Counted from the first letter of the stretch, positions 1-9,009 are shown. The stretch: 64,000 nucleotides of DNA from Seonamhaeicola maritimus (GCF_008056315.1 NZ_VRKQ01000016.1:517-64516); one strand, 5' to 3'. The notes: generated from the sequence alone by a model not told the origin. A program made the numbers and translations.

Positions 1-49
1 GAGTTTGATTTTTTTTCAAACACCTATACTGGCCTCACAGCCTATAATT

Positions 50-797
50 CTATAAAATCGTATGCAGTTTTGGCTTTCGGATTATCAATAATTTACACTG
101 CAATTTTGAAGTTTTTTTCAGTTTTAAAAAGCTTAAATGTGAACCCCAAAAATAAAGTTTCAATGTAGCATACAACATCCTTACAGATTTTGTGTAGCAT
201 ATGGTTCTTCGACTTAATCGCTTTAAATGTGTACGCAAATTCAAATTAATTCTTTCAATTTGATTTGTTTCATAATTTGTGAAATTATGAATGCTCGAAG
301 GAATTAAACTTTTATAAGAAATCCATTTATCCGTATATATGCTAACTGGTTTCAATCCATCCCATAATCGTTTCTGTTACAACTCCTAGATATTCTCTTG
401 ACCTACCTCCTATCACAAAACTCACAACCTGTTTGATCTTTTTATTTATACCATAGGTAACCCAACAGTTTTCTACTTGATGGCATTTTACTTTAAGTTC
501 ATCTACCTCATAAGCCTGACCTGTTTCATCTAATTTAGGTGGTGATATTCTCTGACTTAATTCCAATATTCGCTTTGAAATTGTATTCCTACTGATTCCT
601 AATACCCTAGACATATCTGAAACCCCACAACTATTGATAACTAGCTTATAAATTTTGTGATTAGTATTAACATAGTAAGCTTGGTAGCTATAACATAATT
701 GTTGTGATCTATGGCAATGATTACACTTATACCTTTGTTTACCATTAGATTGCAAACCATTTTTAATGCACACTCCTTTACAATATCTACACTCCAT
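50..797 (-). mobile_element. IS1-family transposase, reading frame broken
   Basis: Two minus-strand frames together make one IS1-type transposase. The upstream part (797 down to 342) has an N-terminal CxxC...CxxC zinc ribbon (C3, C6, C25, C28), a helix-turn-helix near residues 58-76 and the first catalytic Asp (D99, E100). The downstream part (355 down to 50) carries the second Asp in the YTDK motif and the Glu in NQIERINL, followed by the typical C-terminal RTHLKRLSRRTIC block. Together they supply a full DDE set, but the upstream frame stops at TAG (342-344) and the rest lies in the +1 frame. Single-frame IS1 transposases are usual in Bacteroidota, so this is probably a decayed copy rather than a programmed shift. 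I could not identify convincing terminal inverted repeats; the left end may lie at or beyond the window edge. Confidence 0.85.
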
Positions 798-800
798 CTG

Positions 801-1039
801 GACTTCCTTTAATTTTAATTAATGTAAAAGAAAAGTGTCCACAGAATAAAAACATCAAACCAACTTAGTAACCCCTAATTTGAACCACGAAGGTTTTATC
901 CAATCAATATTAAAGGGTTCTAACAAATGTTAAAGACCTATTTGATACTTAAATACCAACTAACTAATACGAATAATAAAATCTGAAGAACTAATTATCA
1001 GTAATTTAACAAGACTAAAACAATTACCCACTAATTTGA
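801..1039. other. Non-coding stretch between IS1 and ccsA remnant
   Basis: AT-rich, with stops in all frames. It holds no recognisable gene, promoter box or terminator. It probably includes the upstream end of the insertion element and scarred sequence left when the neighbouring ccsA gene was lost. Confidence 0.5.
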
Positions 1040-1231
1040 GCTGTTACCTTCGCTTTTTGGTCAATAATCATGACTTCTTTTGGGGTAAATTATTATTTAT
1101 CTGGTTTACATAGTTACGCTGCGGGGGATTCTGTTCCCGTGCCAAAATTTGTGTATGTTATTTTCATTAGTATGTTACTGTTAACTATCTTAGTAGTATT
1201 CAAAATTAAAAAAGTAAAGGCTTTAAAATAG
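1040..1231 (+). pseudogene. 3' remnant of CcsA-type cytochrome c biogenesis gene
   Basis: The frame opens directly after a TGA at 1037-1039 and ends at TAG 1229-1231. It translates as AVTFAFWSII followed by MTSFGVNYYLSGLHSYAAGD and a final hydrophobic helix with a basic tail. This is the C-terminus of the CcsA/CcmF-like haem-handling protein (often fused as CcsBA) of Bacteroidota. An internal ATG at 1070 would give only 53 residues. The conserved WDPKE-type haem-binding region and all other transmembrane segments are missing, so it cannot be functional alone. The break lies beside the IS1-type element, which suggests loss by insertion or deletion. Whether the 5' part survives to the left of the window cannot be seen. 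Confidence 0.8.
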
Positions 1232-1264
1232 GCCTTCTTCATATATAATTTTAAAATAAAAATC

Positions 1265-1750
1265 ATGAGTACTACACAAAGGTTCCGTGTTCTGATTTTA
1301 ACCGGATTGTTAATCCTAATTTCTCAAGGTTTAAGCTATTCTCAGAACCTATCAACCGCCACTATTAAAAAAATTGAAAACGACATTTATAAAGTGTTTG
1401 ATAAGAGCATTGAAGCCGGTGAAAAACTTGATGTTGATGGAATTGTTGGGAATATTAACGATTCTTTAAAATCAGGATTCATTGATAATGGTAATTATTT
1501 TGAATCTTTCGATGAATTAATGGTTGGTTTCAAACGTGGTATTCAGGGTTTAGACTCTCAAGTCATGACCGTTACAAATAAAAAAGCTACTGTTTTATCA
1601 AAAGACAAAGCGCTTTTAACGGTTTCTGGTACCTTTTCTGCCAATGTGGTTGACGGCCGTGTTTTAAAAGGTAAATTTGCTTGGACCTTTGTATATTCAA
1701 AAATAAAAGGTGATTGGAAAGTGATTCATTCTCACATGTCTAATCCATGA
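1265..1750 (+). CDS. Secreted SnoaL-like (NTF2-fold) protein
   Basis: 161 residues with an N-terminal signal peptide (hydrophobic residues about 8-24, ending SYSQ). The remainder looks like a nuclear transport factor 2/SnoaL-like fold, as in DUF4440-type proteins: an N-terminal helix, then the pattern KATVLSKDKALLTVSGTF and a closing WTFVYSKIKGDWKVIHSHMS strand pair, the usual end of this fold. It is presumably periplasmic; no catalytic residues can be assigned and the ligand is unknown. Its stop overlaps the start of the next gene by 4 nt (ATGA), so the two are probably translationally coupled. Confidence 0.75.
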   Translation: MSTTQRFRVLILTGLLILISQGLSYSQNLSTATIKKIENDIYKVFDKSIEAGEKLDVDGIVGNINDSLKSGFIDNGNYFESFDELMVGFKRGIQGLDSQVMTVTNKKATVLSKDKALLTVSGTFSANVVDGRVLKGKFAWTFVYSKIKGDWKVIHSHMSNP

Positions 1751-2955
1751 TAAACACAAAGAAATACAGCCTTTTGGCTTTAGGTTATTTTTTACTTATT
1801 GCCATATTAGGTGTATTGCTGCGTAGTTTTCCTGTTGCCGATTTCAATTTTAACTATAAGCATGTAGTGCATGCCCATTCTCATATAGCATTGTTAGGTT
1901 GGGTGTATACCGCATTCATGGTATTAATTTATCAGTTATACTTACGGCATTCTGCTATAGATAAAAAGTACAAACGCTTATTTTGGTTTACTCAATTTAC
2001 CATCGTGGGTATGCTCGCGTCATTTCCATTTACAGGATACGCTTTATTTTCAATCCTATTTTCAACACTTTTCTTAATAACTTCTTATGCCTTTAGCCAT
2101 ATGGTGTTTAAACATACACCGATAACACAGAAGCAGACCAATTCATTTAAATGCATGCGTATAGGTTTATGGTATATGATAATTTCAAGTATTGGTCCGT
2201 TAGCCCTTGGTGTTATTATGAATACCCTTGGAAGTACTTCTAGCTGGTACAGAAATGCTATTTACTTCTACTTACATTTTCAATATAACGGTTGGTTTAT
2301 TCTAGCCCTTTTTGGTGTGTTGATATATGTTTTTGAAAGGCATGATATAAAAATATCTAAAACTGGTTTCAATCGTTTTTATATTTATATAAATTTAGGT
2401 GTTATTCTAACCTTTACCATATCAATTCTATGGATGGGATTACATTCAACCATCAATGGTTTAGCAGGTATTGGTGGATTAATTCAAATTGTCGCCTTAG
2501 TTTTTTTAGTAAGAGAATTATACCGACAAAAAAATGAAATAAAGGCCAATTTTACCAAGGTTTACTATTGGATATTAAAAATCACCTTAATTTGTTTTAG
2601 CGTTAAACTTTTGCTGCAATATGCGGGCACCTTCCCAAATAACATGGAAGCTATATCGTCAAACATTGATTTTATTATTGGGTATTTACACTGGGTATTC
2701 TTGGGTGTTGTTAGTCTAACTTTACTCGGCTTTTTAAATTATTTCAAGTTAATAAAGCTTACCAAAACCGGCTTGATATTATATGTCTTCGGTTTTCTTC
2801 TTTTGGAAGCAATTATTTTTTATAAAGGGTTGACCATATGGCTTAATCTACATTTACCGGAAAACTATCTCTTTTATATTTTGATTAGTAGCATTGTCCT
2901 TCTAATAGGAATTCTAGTTGTTTTTGTTCAACAGTTTTTATTTAACAAGGATTAA
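1747..2955 (+). CDS. Polytopic membrane protein with HAHSH motif
   Basis: 402 residues with about 11-12 predicted transmembrane helices across its whole length. Helix 2 begins with a histidine cluster, VVHAHSHIALLGW (about residues 40-52), and another His occurs at LHFQYNGW (about 179). Membrane-embedded His clusters next to GW motifs are seen in haem-copper oxidase subunit I and NnrS-like proteins, so a haem or copper role is possible. This is inference from motifs only, and I do not recognise a named family. It overlaps the preceding SnoaL-like gene by 4 nt and follows the ccsA remnant, hinting at a former cytochrome-related neighbourhood. Confidence 0.6.
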   Translation: MINTKKYSLLALGYFLLIAILGVLLRSFPVADFNFNYKHVVHAHSHIALLGWVYTAFMVLIYQLYLRHSAIDKKYKRLFWFTQFTIVGMLASFPFTGYALFSILFSTLFLITSYAFSHMVFKHTPITQKQTNSFKCMRIGLWYMIISSIGPLALGVIMNTLGSTSSWYRNAIYFYLHFQYNGWFILALFGVLIYVFERHDIKISKTGFNRFYIYINLGVILTFTISILWMGLHSTINGLAGIGGLIQIVALVFLVRELYRQKNEIKANFTKVYYWILKITLICFSVKLLLQYAGTFPNNMEAISSNIDFIIGYLHWVFLGVVSLTLLGFLNYFKLIKLTKTGLILYVFGFLLLEAIIFYKGLTIWLNLHLPENYLFYILISSIVLLIGILVVFVQQFLFNKD

Positions 2956-3077
2956 AGCTATAATTCGGCATCGTTTCCGAATATCAATTTAATGCTTATG
3001 GCATAGTATGGAAGTAATGTTTTGTCTTTTCAATCCTAAAAGAATAAATTTACTACTCAAACAACTAAACCATACAA

Positions 3078-5012
3078 ATGAAACGGAGGCAATTTATTGG
3101 AACCTTAGGAAGCGGTAGTCTTTTTTTATTAGCAGGTGGACTTTATGCCTGCGGCGATAAAAAAGAATCCATTAAAAATGGAGAATTTGCATTCATAGAA
3201 GCCGAAGGTTTTGACAACTACGGTGGTTGGTCTCTAGACCAACAATCAATGGAACAAATGGGATCACCCTATCTATTGGCTCACGGACTTGGAATAGCGG
3301 TTGAAGATGCTGTTGCACAAGTAAATTTTCCTTCTAAAGGCACTTATCGTGTTTGGGTAAGAACCAGAGATTGGGTAGCACCTTGGAATGCCCCTGGAGC
3401 ACCTGGGAAGTTTCAGGTTTTAATAGATGGAAAAGCATTGAACGAAACATTTGGAACTAAAAATGCTGAATGGCACTGGCATGATGGTGGTACCGTGGAA
3501 GTAGATACCCAAGCAACTATTGCCTTACATGACCTTACAGGATTTGAAGGACGCTGTGAAGCAATACTTTTCTGTAAAGATGTTGATTTTAAACCTACCA
3601 ATGACATAGAGGCTTTAACTAAATTCAGACGAAACCTTCTTAATTTACCTGATAAACCAGATGATGGTGGCAGTTTTGACCTTATTGTTTCAGGTGGCGG
3701 ATTAGCCGGAACTTGTGCCGCAATATCAGCTGCCAGAAACGGCATAAAAGTAGCACTTATCCAAGACAGACCTGTTCTTGGTGGAAATGGAAGTTCTGAG
3801 GTTAGAGTATGGCCTGAAGGGCATACCAACAAAGAACCATTTACTCATATTGGTGATATTGTTAATGAAATATTACCCCCTATTGTAAAAGAAAAAGGGC
3901 AAGTATTAAACGGTGTTCATGCCAAATATTATGATGATTCTAGAAAATTTGATGTTGTTAGCAATGAGCCTAATATTACCCTATTAATTAACCATAGAGC
4001 TATTGATGTTGAAACTGAAAACAATGAAATCAAAGCAATAATTGCTCAAAGTACCATAACTGCGCGTCAAACTAGGTTAACTGCTAAGCTTTTTGCAGAT
4101 TGTACAGGAGACGCTTCTATTGGGTTTAAAGCAGGGGCAGATTATGAATATAAGGTTGAAAATCTCATGGGTAGCTCCAACCTATTTAATGTCTTGGACG
4201 CTTCTAATATGGATGAAGTTTTGGCTTGCGAATGCAAAGACAAAAGTGCTCTAGCATTAAAGTGTGAAGTTGGAAATGTAGAGCAACCGTTTCCACGCTG
4301 TGAGTGGGCTTTAGATTTATCCGATAAACCATTCCCAGGAAGAAAAGGTGTGATTACGCATAGAAATGAAGAAGGGCTGCAAGCTTTTGCTAATATGTGG
4401 TATTGGGAAAGCGGTTTCAATAAAGACCAAGTGACCCAAATTGAATTAATTCGCGACCATAATTTTAGGGCCATGTATGGTGCATGGGATGCTATTAAAA
4501 ATGTAGATGGTATGTACCCCAATCATAGGTTAGGTTGGTCCGCTTTCATTGCCGGAAAAAGAGAATCAAGACGGTTAATGGGCGATGTTGTCCTTGATGC
4601 AGAAGATTTTAAATCGCAAAAAGAATTTGATGACAAAGCTTATCCGTGTTCATGGCATGTAGACATTCATTTTCCTAAAAAAGAATATCAAGAAGGCTTT
4701 GAAGGCAATGAATTTATATCAGATTTCACCAGAGGAAAAGATTATAAATACGGAGGCTTATATTGGGGGCCATATAGAAGCCTTTACAGCCGAAACATCA
4801 AAAACCTATTCATGGCTGGTAGAAACATCAGTGTTACTAAAACTGGGCTTGGACCAGTTCGTGTTATGAAAACCTGTGGAATGATGGGAGAAACAGTTGG
4901 AAAAGCAGCATCTATTTGCGTTAAAAACAAGGTTTCTCCAAGGAAAGTTTACGAAAACCATCTTGACGAATTACAAAATCTTATGGGTAAACCTGGAAGT
5001 GAACGGGTTTAA
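3078..5012 (+). CDS. Tat-exported FAD-dependent oxidoreductase (FAD_oxidored family)
   Basis: 644 residues. The N-terminus combines a twin-arginine pattern (MKRRQFIG) with a lipobox ending LLAGGLYAC (Cys25), predicting folded export and lipid anchoring. Residues about 35-170 form a beta-rich, carbohydrate-binding-like module (FIEAEGF, GTYRVWVRTRDW). From about residue 200 the FAD-binding Rossmann motif DLIVSGGGLAGTCAA begins, followed by DRPVLGGNGSSEVRVW, and the C-terminal FAD motif LFMAGRNIS. This layout fits the FAD_oxidored (PF12831) proteins often found near polysaccharide-degradation genes in Bacteroidota. The substrate is unknown. It is monocistronic as far as can be seen. Confidence 0.8.
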   Translation: MKRRQFIGTLGSGSLFLLAGGLYACGDKKESIKNGEFAFIEAEGFDNYGGWSLDQQSMEQMGSPYLLAHGLGIAVEDAVAQVNFPSKGTYRVWVRTRDWVAPWNAPGAPGKFQVLIDGKALNETFGTKNAEWHWHDGGTVEVDTQATIALHDLTGFEGRCEAILFCKDVDFKPTNDIEALTKFRRNLLNLPDKPDDGGSFDLIVSGGGLAGTCAAISAARNGIKVALIQDRPVLGGNGSSEVRVWPEGHTNKEPFTHIGDIVNEILPPIVKEKGQVLNGVHAKYYDDSRKFDVVSNEPNITLLINHRAIDVETENNEIKAIIAQSTITARQTRLTAKLFADCTGDASIGFKAGADYEYKVENLMGSSNLFNVLDASNMDEVLACECKDKSALALKCEVGNVEQPFPRCEWALDLSDKPFPGRKGVITHRNEEGLQAFANMWYWESGFNKDQVTQIELIRDHNFRAMYGAWDAIKNVDGMYPNHRLGWSAFIAGKRESRRLMGDVVLDAEDFKSQKEFDDKAYPCSWHVDIHFPKKEYQEGFEGNEFISDFTRGKDYKYGGLYWGPYRSLYSRNIKNLFMAGRNISVTKTGLGPVRVMKTCGMMGETVGKAASICVKNKVSPRKVYENHLDELQNLMGKPGSERV

Positions 5013-5101
5013 TACTGCTTTTGAAAACGTAATAGTTAATAACTTTTGCCTTAAATGTTCCAAAACTGACAAAGGTTAGGTTTTATAAATTTTAGTGAAG
5101 C

Positions 5102-5109
5102 TAATTTTG
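5102..5109 (+). promoter_or_regulatory. -7 promoter box for carbonic anhydrase
   Basis: TAATTTTG matches the Bacteroidota TAnnTTTG -7 consensus and lies 28 nt upstream of the carbonic anhydrase ATG. No clear TTTG -33 element is visible at the usual distance. Confidence 0.4.
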
Positions 5110-5137
5110 TGGTGTTAAACAATGGAAAACATTTAAA

Positions 5138-5920
5138 ATGAAAACTGCAATTAAACTGCTATTAGGAATTGTATTAATATTCTCAGTAGCATGTATCAAA
5201 GCAAAACACCAAACAATAGTTGAACACTCCATAGATAAACACTGGAGTTATGAAGGGGAAACATCTCCAATTCATTGGGCTGAAATTGAAAAAAATTCAG
5301 ATTGCGATGGTCACCATCAATCTCCAATAAACATTATACACAAAGACGTAGATTCGGTAAGAATTAATAATGATTTAAAAATACAGTACACGCCTTCTAC
5401 CCTATTAAGTGAGGTTGAAAACAACGGACATTCCATTCAATTTGATTTTGAACCAGGAGATTCTATAAACTATATGGGTAAAACTTTTTACTTAAAACAA
5501 ATTCATTTTCATGAACCAGCAGAGCATCGTATTAATGGGATGATTTACCCAATTGAAATGCACTTGGTACACGTGAGTAAAAAAGGCGAAATTACTGTTT
5601 TAGGGGTTTTAGGTGAAGAAGGAGAAGAAAGCCAGTTATTTGAGTTTTTTGAAAGCTTTTTACCGCTTGAAAACGGTGCTGTAAAAGACATTCATCAAAA
5701 AATAGATTTATCTAGTTTGTTTTTAGAAGATAAGCATTACTATTCTTATGGAGGATCTTTAACTACACCTCCTTGTTCTGAAAATGTGAACTGGATTGTG
5801 TTTAAAGAGCCTATAGTTTTATCAGTAGAAGAAGTATTGAAACTTAAAAACAATATGCCGGTAAACAACTACCGAAATGAACAAGCATTAAATGGTAGGG
5901 TAGTTAATTATCATTATTGA
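5138..5920 (+). CDS. Alpha-class carbonic anhydrase
   Basis: 260 residues. Catalyses reversible CO2 hydration with a zinc ion, probably in the periplasm: the N-terminus has a signal with lipobox-like end (IFSVAC, about residue 19). Zinc ligands are visible as H123 and H125 (QIHFHEPAEH) and H142 (MHLVHV). The substrate-pocket segment SLTTPPCSENVNW and the N-terminal HWSYEGE and QSPINI motifs are all conserved, so it should be active. Length is normal for bacterial alpha-CAs. A degraded copy of its 3' end lies about 670 bp downstream, beyond the nitroreductase gene. Confidence 0.93.
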   Translation: MKTAIKLLLGIVLIFSVACIKAKHQTIVEHSIDKHWSYEGETSPIHWAEIEKNSDCDGHHQSPINIIHKDVDSVRINNDLKIQYTPSTLLSEVENNGHSIQFDFEPGDSINYMGKTFYLKQIHFHEPAEHRINGMIYPIEMHLVHVSKKGEITVLGVLGEEGEESQLFEFFESFLPLENGAVKDIHQKIDLSSLFLEDKHYYSYGGSLTTPPCSENVNWIVFKEPIVLSVEEVLKLKNNMPVNNYRNEQALNGRVVNYHY

Positions 5921-5959
5921 AATTTTATTTCTTATAAATTCTCCTTTAAATATTTAGTT

Positions 5960-6580
5960 ATGTCTTTTAAATTATTAAGCACAAAAGAAGCTATTGAGAG
6001 CAGACGTAGTATAAGGGCATTTAAACCTGATACTATTTCTGATGAAATAATTATGGAATTATTAGAATCAGCAAGATTAGCTCCTTCTGGATGTAATTCT
6101 CAACCCTGGAGATTCAAAATTGTAAAAGATACCGAGATAAAAGCTAAACTTCAAAATATAGCTTTTAATCAAAAATTTGTATCTCAAGCCCCTGTGGTAT
6201 TAGTGGTATGTGCCGATATTCAAGGTTATTTAGATGGGCGCACTTCGGGAATTCAAGATTTAGGTAAAGTGGGCGTATTTAATGAATCTATTTGCGAAAT
6301 ACTTCATAAAGCCACCAAAAAGAAATCTCAAATAGCTATTGAAACCTTAAGGCAATCTGTAGCATTTAATGTAGCTATAGCTATTGAACATATAGTTTTA
6401 AGAGCCTTAGATTTTGGCTTAGGAACTTGTTGGGTGAGATTAATGAATGAAAAAGAAATTAGAACACTTTTCGGGTGGAATGATAATACATATCCAGTAG
6501 CTTTGATACCAATAGGCTATCCTAAAGAGAATCCATCTTCTAGAAAGAGAAAGCCAATTAAAGATTTTATTCTTGATTAA
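5960..6580 (+). CDS. Nitroreductase family protein
   Basis: 206 residues, FMN-dependent NAD(P)H oxidoreductase fold. The family's FMN-contact motifs are present: ESRRSIRAF near the N-terminus, APSGCNSQPW (about residues 41-50), and the C-terminal GLGTCWVR and PIGYPKE segments. No signal peptide, so cytoplasmic. The physiological substrate cannot be told from sequence. It lies 39 nt after the carbonic anhydrase in the same direction, between that gene and a decayed carbonic-anhydrase tail, so this block may have been duplicated and partly lost. Confidence 0.88.
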   Translation: MSFKLLSTKEAIESRRSIRAFKPDTISDEIIMELLESARLAPSGCNSQPWRFKIVKDTEIKAKLQNIAFNQKFVSQAPVVLVVCADIQGYLDGRTSGIQDLGKVGVFNESICEILHKATKKKSQIAIETLRQSVAFNVAIAIEHIVLRALDFGLGTCWVRLMNEKEIRTLFGWNDNTYPVALIPIGYPKENPSSRKRKPIKDFILD

Positions 6581-6593
6581 TACTATAACTTAG

Positions 6594-6688
6594 AATCAAA
6601 AAAACAATATATCTTTAGACAACTACCACAATGAATTAGTATTAAATGGTAGGTTGATTAATTGTAATTATTCATGTCTGAAAAATTA
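6594..6688 (+). pseudogene. Vestigial 3' end of a second carbonic anhydrase
   Basis: After an in-frame TAG (6591-6593) the frame reads NQKNNISLDNYHNELVLNGR and then LINCNY. It aligns without gaps to the last 25 residues of the alpha-carbonic anhydrase at 5138-5920 (KNNMPVNNYRNEQALNGR, then VVNYHY), sharing the NNY, LNGR and final NxxY positions. No upstream part of such a gene is present. The frame runs past the expected stop into the start of the next small gene (ATG at 6674). This looks like the relic of a tandem paralogue. Confidence 0.75.
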
Positions 6689-6943
6689 GAGAAAAGAAAT
6701 AGAGAAAAAAGAAAGACTGACCCCTTAACAGCTGAAGAATGGTTATACTTTTTTATTCTACCATTCTTTACACCTAGTTCCAATCATAGAGATGATCACT
6801 TCTCAGAATCTGAAATAGACAGATTTAAAAGATATGGTTTTGAGAAAAAGTTAAAACAGGCGTACCGGGTTAAAGCTTATGGTTACTTATTTTGGATGGT
6901 TATGATTTTCATTATGGCTGTAATAGTAAACCGATGGTTTTAA
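6674..6943 (+). CDS. Small membrane-anchored hypothetical protein
   Basis: 89 residues, family not recognised. The N-terminal third is very basic (EKRNREKRK), a hydrophobic stretch WLYFFILPFF sits at about residues 24-33, and a clear transmembrane helix (YLFWMVMIFIMAVIV) closes the C-terminus. It starts within the carbonic-anhydrase remnant. Function unknown; probably real because codon usage and the amphipathic middle (SESEIDRFKRYGFEKKLKQA) look protein-like. Confidence 0.6.
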   Translation: MSEKLEKRNREKRKTDPLTAEEWLYFFILPFFTPSSNHRDDHFSESEIDRFKRYGFEKKLKQAYRVKAYGYLFWMVMIFIMAVIVNRWF

Positions 6944-6951
6944 ACCATATC

Positions 6952-7176
6952 CTAACGTCTATTTTGTAACATTTTTAAATACATCTGCTCTACTTTAGTT
7001 CTTGCCCAAGGGGTTCGTCTAAGAAATTTTAAACTAGATTTTACAGAAGGATCATGTGTAAAACATCTAATATTAATGGTATATCCCATATATTCCCAAC
7101 CATAGTGCGCTACCAAATCGTTTATAATTTGTTCTAGCTTTACGCCATGTAAAGGATTATTAGGTTGTTGTTCCAT
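6952..7176 (-). CDS. VF530 (DUF2132) family DNA-binding protein
   Basis: 74 residues. Matches the small VF530/DUF2132 family: [46 protein letters not shown] and KVEQMYL are its signatures. The family has a helical fold proposed to bind DNA, but the biological role is not established. Third gene of a minus-strand operon after rhlE and the DUF6500-like gene, overlapping the latter by 1 nt. Confidence 0.88.
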   Translation of the reverse strand: MEQQPNNPLHGVKLEQIINDLVAHYGWEYMGYTINIRCFTHDPSVKSSLKFLRRTPWARTKVEQMYLKMLQNRR

Positions 7177-7385
7177 TACAACACCAATGCTTTTATTTTG
7201 GTTGCTTTTTCAAAATGGTCTAATTGGTGCGTTTGAATCCACCAAGTAGCAGCTTCCATTAACAATTCTGGATTATCATTTTTATTAGCAAAAAACGCAT
7301 AAAAGGATATGCCAACATTGGTTCCTTTTTGTGCAATTTTCTTATCACAAACAGTTCTAATTTTGTCTTTGAGCTCTGGTGTCAT
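7176..7385 (-). CDS. DUF6500-like small protein
   Basis: 69 residues, soluble, rich in charged residues. The segments [20 protein letters not shown] and [20 protein letters not shown] match, from memory, the DUF6500 family of short proteins; no function is known. It starts 3 nt after the helicase stop and overlaps the VF530 gene by 1 nt, so the three genes are almost certainly cotranscribed. Confidence 0.72.
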   Translation of the reverse strand: MTPELKDKIRTVCDKKIAQKGTNVGISFYAFFANKNDNPELLMEAATWWIQTHQLDHFEKATKIKALVL

Positions 7386-7388
7386 GTA

Positions 7389-8684
7389 TTAACGTTTATT
7401 GTCATTAGAGCGTCTGTTTCTATTTCGTTTCGGTCGTCTAGATTGGTTACTTTCATTCCCATCACTTCTAGAATTATTAGAACGTCTAGAATTAGATTTT
7501 CTTCTATTCCCACCACCCTGACTTCGTTTAATAGGTTCGGTTGATGCATTAGGATCTGGTTCAAAACCTTCAATAATTTCTACCGGAATTTTCAGTCCTA
7601 CCAACTTTTCAATACTCCTTAAATATGAGGTCTCATCAGCACTTACTAAAGAAATAGCTTCACCACTAGCTCCTGCTCTTCCAGTTCTTCCAATACGGTG
7701 TACATAATCTTCAGATATATTAGGCAATTCAAAATTTACAACGTGCGGTAATAAGGGAATATCTAATCCACGAGCTGCAATATCAGTGGCTACTAAAACC
7801 CTTACAGAGCCTCTTTTAAATCCGGCTAAAGCTTTAGTTCTGGCTCCTTGACTTTTATTACCATGAATAGCTGCTGCCGATATTCCTGCACTTACCATTT
7901 TTTTACAAAGCTTATTAGCGCCGTGCTTGGTTCTGGTAAAAACTAATACTTGTTTCCAATTACCATCAGAAATTAGCTTAATTATTAAGCCTGTTTTCTT
8001 GCCTTTAGCTACTCTATATACTTTTTGCTCTATGGCATCAACAGTTGAGTTTTCTGGGGTAGCCTCAACCAACACAGGATGATGCAAAAAGGTGTTCGCT
8101 AAATCTTTAATCTCTTTTGAAAAGGTGGCTGAAAACAACAAATTCTGTCTTCTAGCAGGCATCAAACTAATCACCTTTTTAATATCTCTCAGAAAGCCCA
8201 TATCAAGCATTCTATCAGCTTCATCTAAAACCAAAATCTCAATTTTAGCAAGCGATAGTAAACCTTGGTTTTCTAAATCTAACAAGCGACCTGGAGTAGC
8301 AATAAGTATATCAACTCCATTACGAATGGTTGCTACCTGAGGCCTTTGATTTACCCCACCAAAAATAACTGCAGAGCGTATATCTAAAAACTCACTATAA
8401 GCTTTTACATTATTATGTACCTGTGCTGCCAATTCTCTTGTTGGCGTTAATACCAAAGCCCGAATCGGACGTTTCCGCATGTGTTGTCCTTGAGACAACT
8501 TTTGTAGCATTGGCAAAGTAAAACCTGCTGTTTTACCGGTTCCGGTTTGTGCCGATGCTAATACATCTTTCCCTTCTAAAATTAAAGGAATGGCTTTTTG
8601 CTGAATAGGAGACGGTGTTGTATAGCCCTGTTTACTTATGGCTTTTAGTAAGGCTGTAGATAAGCCTAATGAATTAAATGACAT
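7389..8684 (-). CDS. rhlE: DEAD-box RNA helicase, RhlE type
   Basis: 431 residues. ATP-dependent RNA unwinding, usually linked to ribosome assembly, RNA turnover or cold response. All helicase motifs are visible: Q motif ([10 protein letters not shown]), motif I AQTGTGKT (residues 45-52), Ia PTRELAAQ, motif II DEAD (about 152-155), motif III SAT, and motif [13 protein letters not shown] basic, low-complexity tail of about 50 residues rich in R, S and N follows, typical of RhlE-type proteins and used for RNA contact. First gene of the operon with the DUF6500-like and VF530 genes. A TAACTTTG -7 box lies upstream. Confidence 0.93.
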   Translation of the reverse strand: MSFNSLGLSTALLKAISKQGYTTPSPIQQKAIPLILEGKDVLASAQTGTGKTAGFTLPMLQKLSQGQHMRKRPIRALVLTPTRELAAQVHNNVKAYSEFLDIRSAVIFGGVNQRPQVATIRNGVDILIATPGRLLDLENQGLLSLAKIEILVLDEADRMLDMGFLRDIKKVISLMPARRQNLLFSATFSKEIKDLANTFLHHPVLVEATPENSTVDAIEQKVYRVAKGKKTGLIIKLISDGNWKQVLVFTRTKHGANKLCKKMVSAGISAAAIHGNKSQGARTKALAGFKRGSVRVLVATDIAARGLDIPLLPHVVNFELPNISEDYVHRIGRTGRAGASGEAISLVSADETSYLRSIEKLVGLKIPVEIIEGFEPDPNASTEPIKRSQGGGNRRKSNSRRSNNSRSDGNESNQSRRPKRNRNRRSNDNKR

Positions 8685-8739
8685 ATATATGATTGTGCAA
8701 ATGACATTCTGATATATAGCGCCATTTTTTATTAAGCTG

Positions 8740-8747
8740 CAAAGTTA
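8740..8747 (-). promoter_or_regulatory. -7 promoter box for rhlE operon
   Basis: On the minus strand the sequence reads TAACTTTG, an exact TAnnTTTG match, 55 nt upstream of the rhlE ATG. The rest of the 8685-9009 intergenic region holds a short AACGTCA direct repeat (about 8810-8830) and no gene. Confidence 0.45.
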
Positions 8748-8979
8748 AGCGTTTAACCATCAATTTTGAGCATATATATACTATTTGTTGTTTTTATTCT
8801 TTTTGACGTCACTTTTGACAAACGTCATTTGTGAATGCCATGAACCAAAATTGAAGTTATCCATTTATGTTTTCTTGAATTGGCATTATGTTCTACATAT
8901 TTAAACATTAGTTTTCCTCATCAGTTTATTGTATAGTTAATTTCAAGTTTTGAATTACAAGCCTTAAAAGCCCCTATAC

Positions 8980-8987
8980 TAAGTTTG
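8980..8987 (+). promoter_or_regulatory. -7 promoter box for GH16 agarase
   Basis: TAAGTTTG matches the TAnnTTTG consensus 22 nt upstream of the agarase ATG. A TTTG at 8949-8952 could be the -33 element, though the 27-nt gap is longer than usual. Confidence 0.4.
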
Positions 8988-9009
8988 TAACAAACATAAT
9001 TTAGAACAC

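Noticed and set aside
1-24. Hairpin GTTTGA / TCAAAC at the window start
   Set aside because: May be an end or terminator of the IS1 element, but without the left boundary it cannot be assigned.
872-1040. Short direct repeat (CTAATTTGA) flanking the ccsA scar
   Set aside because: Only about 10 bases in AT-rich DNA; can be chance.
3413-4522. Antisense open frames inside the FAD oxidoreductase gene
   Set aside because: They lie opposite strongly conserved coding sequence, and their translations have no recognisable domain.
4897-5079. 60-codon frame overlapping the end of the FAD oxidoreductase
   Set aside because: Shifted frame over conserved C-terminal motif sequence; no family features.
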